Assembly: GCF_016741875.1 (NCBI RefSeq)
Contig: NZ_JAERRF010000002.1
Span: 310,001 to 374,000 of the forward strand
DNA length: 64,000 nt
Origin: Streptomyces coffeae
GTDB taxonomy: Bacteria; Actinomycetota; Actinomycetes; Streptomycetales; Streptomycetaceae
Reading direction: 5' to 3'
Part shown: positions 61,437-64,000 of the stretch, piece by piece
Numbering within the stretch: the stretch's first letter is position 1
How the letters are laid out: each line of letters starts with the position of its first letter
Translations under genes and position numbers: made by a program
The notes under the pieces: model-generated
What the model was told of the DNA's origin: nothing
Databases searched by the model: none
Seen by the model: only the letters and a program-made list of their open reading frames with translations

Positions 61437-61835
61437 ATGCCCATGTACGTCCGTGACGCCATGAGCTCGGTGGTCCTCACCATCGGCCCCGCACATACGC
61501 TCCGCCAGGCCGCCCGGCTGATGTCGGCCCGCCGGGTCGGATCGGCCGTCGTGCTCGACCCCGACACCAGCGGACTCGGCATTCTCACCGAGCGCGACAT
61601 CCTCAACTCCCTGGGCGAGGGCCAGGATCCGGACCTCGAGACCGCGCACTCCCACACCACCGCCGACGTCGTCTTCGCCGCCCCCGGGTGGACGCTGGAC
61701 GAGGCCGCCCGCACGATGACCCACGGCGGCTTCCGCCATCTCATCGTGCTCGAGGCGGGCGACCCCGTCGGGGTGGTCTCGGTGCGCGACATCATCCGCT
61801 GCTGGGCTCCGGTCCAGCAGCCCGCGATGGCCTGA
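61437..61835 (+). CDS. Two-CBS-domain protein
   Basis: 132 residues, a Bateman pair: V-R-D-A-M-S-S-V-V ... G-I-L-T-E-R-D-I-L and A-D-V-V-F-A-A-P ... G-V-V-S-V-R-D-I-I. Such stand-alone modules bind adenosine nucleotides (AMP, ATP, SAM) and regulate partners. GGAGG is 11 nt before ATG 61437; ATG 61443 is also possible. The CRP-type site just upstream suggests control by cAMP or a related signal. Confidence 0.87.
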   Translation: MPMYVRDAMSSVVLTIGPAHTLRQAARLMSARRVGSAVVLDPDTSGLGILTERDILNSLGEGQDPDLETAHSHTTADVVFAAPGWTLDEAARTMTHGGFRHLIVLEAGDPVGVVSVRDIIRCWAPVQQPAMA

Positions 61836-61855
61836 GGCACCCGGCCCGAGGCACG

Positions 61856-61892
61856 CGGAGAGGCCGGAGCCCACTGGCGTCCGGCCTCTCCG
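61856..61892. terminator. Bidirectional terminator between CBS gene and catalase
   Basis: CGGAGAGGCCGGA pairs with TCCGGCCTCTCCG around an 11-nt loop, a 13-bp stem between convergent genes. Confidence 0.85.
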
Positions 61893-61913
61893 GTTCGGTA
61901 CGGCAAGCGCCCC

Positions 61914-63380
61914 TCAGCCGCGCAGGGCCTGGACCGCGGCCTCCAGCCGCTTGCCGTAGTCGGCATCCGCCCTGCGGAAGTTCTCGATCGCCCGCAGCGC
62001 GATGTCGTCGCGCGACACCTGCGCGATGAAACCCGCCAGGTTGGCGATCAGACGCTCCTTCTCCTCGTCCGACATCAGCCGGTAGAGGGTGCCCGCCTGG
62101 ACGAAGTCGTCGTCCTCGGCGTGCGTGGGAGCCGCATGGTCACCGGTGTGGCCGGAGACCGCGACCGGCTGCCACAGCGGCCTGCCCAGCTGCGCCGGAC
62201 CGCCGAAGCTGTTCGGCTCGTAGTTCTTGGCGCCCGCGTGACGGCCGTCGTAGAGGAAGCCGTCCCGGCCGTGGGTACGCGCCTCGGTGGCGTGCGGACG
62301 GTTCACCGGCAGGTGGTCGGCGTTGATGCCGACGCGGTAGCGGTGGGCGTCGCCGTAGGCGAACAGCCGGCCCTGGAGCATCTTGTCCGGGGACGGGCCG
62401 ATGCCCGGCACCAGATGGGCCGGCGAGAAGATCGACTGCTCGACTTCGGCGAAGATGTTCCGCGGGTTGCGGTTGAGTTCGAGCTTGCCGATCTCGATCG
62501 GCGGGTAGTCCTCGTGCGGCCAGACCTTGGTCAGGTCGAAGGGGTTGAAGCGGTAGTCCGCCGCGTCCGCCGCGGGCATGATCTGCACCTGGACGGTCCA
62601 GCTCGGGAAGTCCCCGCGCTCGATGGCCTCGCGCAGATCGCGCTGGTGGCTGTCGGGGTCCTTGCCCGCGATCACCTCGGCCTCTTCCGAGGTGAGGTTC
62701 TTGATGCCCTGGTCGGTCTTGAAGTGGTACTTGACCCAGAAGACCTCACCGGCGTCGTTGTTCCACTGGAAGGTGTGCGAGCCGTAGCCGTTCATGTGGC
62801 GGTACGAGGCGGGGATACCGCGGTCGCCGAACAGCCAGGTCACCTGGTGGGTGGACTCGGGCGACAGTCCCCAGAAGTCCCAGACGTTGTCCGCCTCCTG
62901 GGAGCCGGTGTACGGATCGCGCTTCTGGGTGTGGATGAAGTCGGGGAACTTGATGGCGTCCTTGATGAAGAACACCGGGGTGTTGTTCCCGACGAGGTCG
63001 TAGTTGCCCTCCTCGGTGTAGAACTTCAGCGCGAAACCGCGCGGGTCGCGCACCGCGTCCGCCGAGCCGAGACTGCCCGCCACCGTGGAGAAGCGCAGGA
63101 ACGTCTCGGTCTGCTTGCCGACCTCGGAGAGGAACGTCGCGCGGGTGTAACGCGTCACATCCGCGGTCACCGTGAAGGTGCCGTACGCACCGGCCCCGCG
63201 CGCGTGGACGATCCGCTCCGGGATGCGCTCGCGGTTGAAGTGGGCCAGCTTCTCGATCAGGTGCTGGTCCTGGATCAGACCCGGACCGCCGCTACCCGCC
63301 GTCTCGCTGTTCTGGTTGTCCGCCACCGGAGCGCCGGACTCCGTGGTCAGTGGACCGCCGATGTTGCCCTGGACCGTCAC
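61914..63380 (-). CDS. katA: Monofunctional heme catalase
   Basis: 488 residues, a small-subunit catalase. The catalytic His59 lies in [12 protein letters not shown], Asn132 in G-N-N-T-P-V-F, and the heme-ligand Tyr in [12 protein letters not shown]. It decomposes hydrogen peroxide in the cytoplasm. GTG 63380 has GGGAGG about 6 nt upstream. It is divergent from a Fur-type gene with a palindrome between, the usual layout for peroxide-inducible catalases. In S. coelicolor an equivalent enzyme is CatA. Confidence 0.94.
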   Translation of the reverse strand: MTVQGNIGGPLTTESGAPVADNQNSETAGSGGPGLIQDQHLIEKLAHFNRERIPERIVHARGAGAYGTFTVTADVTRYTRATFLSEVGKQTETFLRFSTVAGSLGSADAVRDPRGFALKFYTEEGNYDLVGNNTPVFFIKDAIKFPDFIHTQKRDPYTGSQEADNVWDFWGLSPESTHQVTWLFGDRGIPASYRHMNGYGSHTFQWNNDAGEVFWVKYHFKTDQGIKNLTSEEAEVIAGKDPDSHQRDLREAIERGDFPSWTVQVQIMPAADAADYRFNPFDLTKVWPHEDYPPIEIGKLELNRNPRNIFAEVEQSIFSPAHLVPGIGPSPDKMLQGRLFAYGDAHRYRVGINADHLPVNRPHATEARTHGRDGFLYDGRHAGAKNYEPNSFGGPAQLGRPLWQPVAVSGHTGDHAAPTHAEDDDFVQAGTLYRLMSDEEKERLIANLAGFIAQVSRDDIALRAIENFRRADADYGKRLEAAVQALRG

Positions 63381-63441
63381 GTGCGCCTCCCGCGTACTCG
63401 TGTGGTGACCCTCGGTCTGGAGTGAGCACCACCCTACATTG

Positions 63442-63456
63442 GACTTTGTCTAAGTC
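63442..63456. promoter_or_regulatory. Fur/PerR-type palindrome between catalase and fur genes
   Basis: GACTT-TGTCT-AAGTC is a perfect 5-bp inverted repeat with 5-nt centre, extended by TTG on the left and AA on the right. It lies 62 bp upstream of the catalase start and 86 bp upstream of fur. A second short palindrome, TATC-TGACT-GATA, is at 63519-63531 next to the fur start and may mediate autoregulation. Confidence 0.6.
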
Positions 63457-63541
63457 AAGAACGCATGGAGACTGATACCGGATCCGGCCATGGACTCACC
63501 CGCTGCTACCCTTGTCCTTATCTGACTGATAGGTGAATGGC

Positions 63542-63958
63542 ATGAGTGACCTGCTGGAACGGCTCCGGGGACGCGGCTGGCGACTGACCGCGCAGCGACG
63601 TGTCGTCGCCGAGGTCCTCGACGGGGACCATGTGCACTACACCGCCGACGAGGTTCATGCACTGGCGGCCGGCCGCCTGCCCGAAATCTCGCGCGCCACG
63701 GTGTACAACACGCTCGGTGAGCTCGTCTCGCTCGGCGAGGTGATCGAGGTCAGCACCGACGGACGGGCCAAGCGCTACGACCCGAACGCCCACCACGCCC
63801 ACCAGCACCTGGTGTGCGCGCGGTGCGGCACGATCCGTGATGTCCACCCCACCGGCGACCCACTGGCCGACCTGCCCGCGCGGGAGCGCTTCGGCTTCGC
63901 GGTCTCCGAGGTCGAGGTGACCTACCGCGGGCTCTGCCCCGACTGCGTGGCCGCCTGA
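63542..63958 (+). CDS. Fur-family repressor, PerR/CatR-like
   Basis: 138 residues. The winged HTH (Y-T-A-D-E-V-H-A-L-A-A-G, S-R-A-T-V-Y-N-T-L) is followed by a metal-binding dimer domain with H-H-A-H-Q-H-L-V-C-A-R-C-G and C-P-D-C, the structural zinc Cys4. Divergent arrangement with catalase argues for a peroxide-sensing repressor rather than an iron or zinc one. ATG 63542 is preferred, since AGGTGA ends 5 nt before it; GTG 63533 would overlap that site. Confidence 0.87.
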   Translation: MSDLLERLRGRGWRLTAQRRVVAEVLDGDHVHYTADEVHALAAGRLPEISRATVYNTLGELVSLGEVIEVSTDGRAKRYDPNAHHAHQHLVCARCGTIRDVHPTGDPLADLPARERFGFAVSEVEVTYRGLCPDCVAA

Positions 63959-64000
63959 CGCCCTGGGGGTGCCCCGTGCGTCGCGGACATCCCCGAGCCG

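Overview
The window is high-GC DNA that reads as a Streptomyces core-chromosome segment. Marker genes include a nickel superoxide dismutase with its maturation protease, snapalysin with its LysR activator, a SigH/anti-SigH pair, WhiB-like WblE, the DasR/DasABC chitosugar system, SigR/RsrA and a vitamin-B12-controlled class Ia ribonucleotide reductase. From memory of S. coelicolor, the order follows, in reverse, the stretch from about SCO5254 (sodN) down to about SCO5206 (fur). The interruptions of that order are the most informative parts. No tRNA, rRNA or CRISPR array was seen.

Layout. 1-1540: end of a CGNR zinc-finger gene, sodX and sodN. 1448-5962: a 4.4-kb island of five genes (methyltransferase and XRE-type regulator on one strand; RsbW-like ATPase, stand-alone aminoacyl-tRNA-synthetase-like protein and ASCH protein on the other). 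It is bounded by a 92-bp direct duplication of the sodN 3' end with its terminator, and three of the five genes carry rare TTA codons. 5963-8983: accessory DNA with an IS630-type remnant, a MarR/quinone-oxidoreductase pair, and two decayed genes. 9150-24249: exported or peripheral enzymes and regulators (serine hydrolase, snpR-snpA, two STAS proteins, WYL regulator, HAD phosphatase, KAS III, AraC regulator, glutaminase, amidase, Na+/H+ antiporter, acetyltransferase). 24495-29947: stress and developmental regulators (prsH-sigH, lipid kinase, wblE, PdtaS-like kinase) and a probable small RNA at the scr5239 position. 29983-36783: the das cluster, in which DasR (35959-36783) faces dasABC-dasD-SIS across two dre sites; a third dre site sits in the promoter of the small RNA.

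37033-44045: DUF3311/SSS transporter, SMR pump, acetyltransferase, FGGY kinase, DeoR regulator and phosphatase, followed by a mosaic pseudogene made of pieces of a 2-hydroxyacid dehydrogenase and a second sugar kinase. 44091-47812: nrdAB behind tandem NrdR boxes and a cobalamin riboswitch whose expression platform can pair with the nrdA ribosome binding site. 47896-55949: peptide deformylase, TPR protein, two HD-type membrane proteins, rsrA-sigR with its own SigR promoter, hydrolase and SRAP protein. 56060-61835: M50 peptidase, aroA-rsgA, SMR pump/TetR, hisN and a CBS-domain protein with a perfect CRP-type palindrome in its leader. 61914-63958: catalase divergent from a Fur/PerR-type repressor, with a palindrome between them.

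How the genes work together. Redox and metal stress control recurs (SodN/SodX, SigR/RsrA, catalase/Fur, WblE), together with DasR-linked amino-sugar sensing (uptake, intracellular hydrolysis, isomerase, small RNA) and B12/NrdR control of DNA-precursor supply. At least eight genes have a -10-like hexamer 6-7 nt before the start codon and are probably leaderless.
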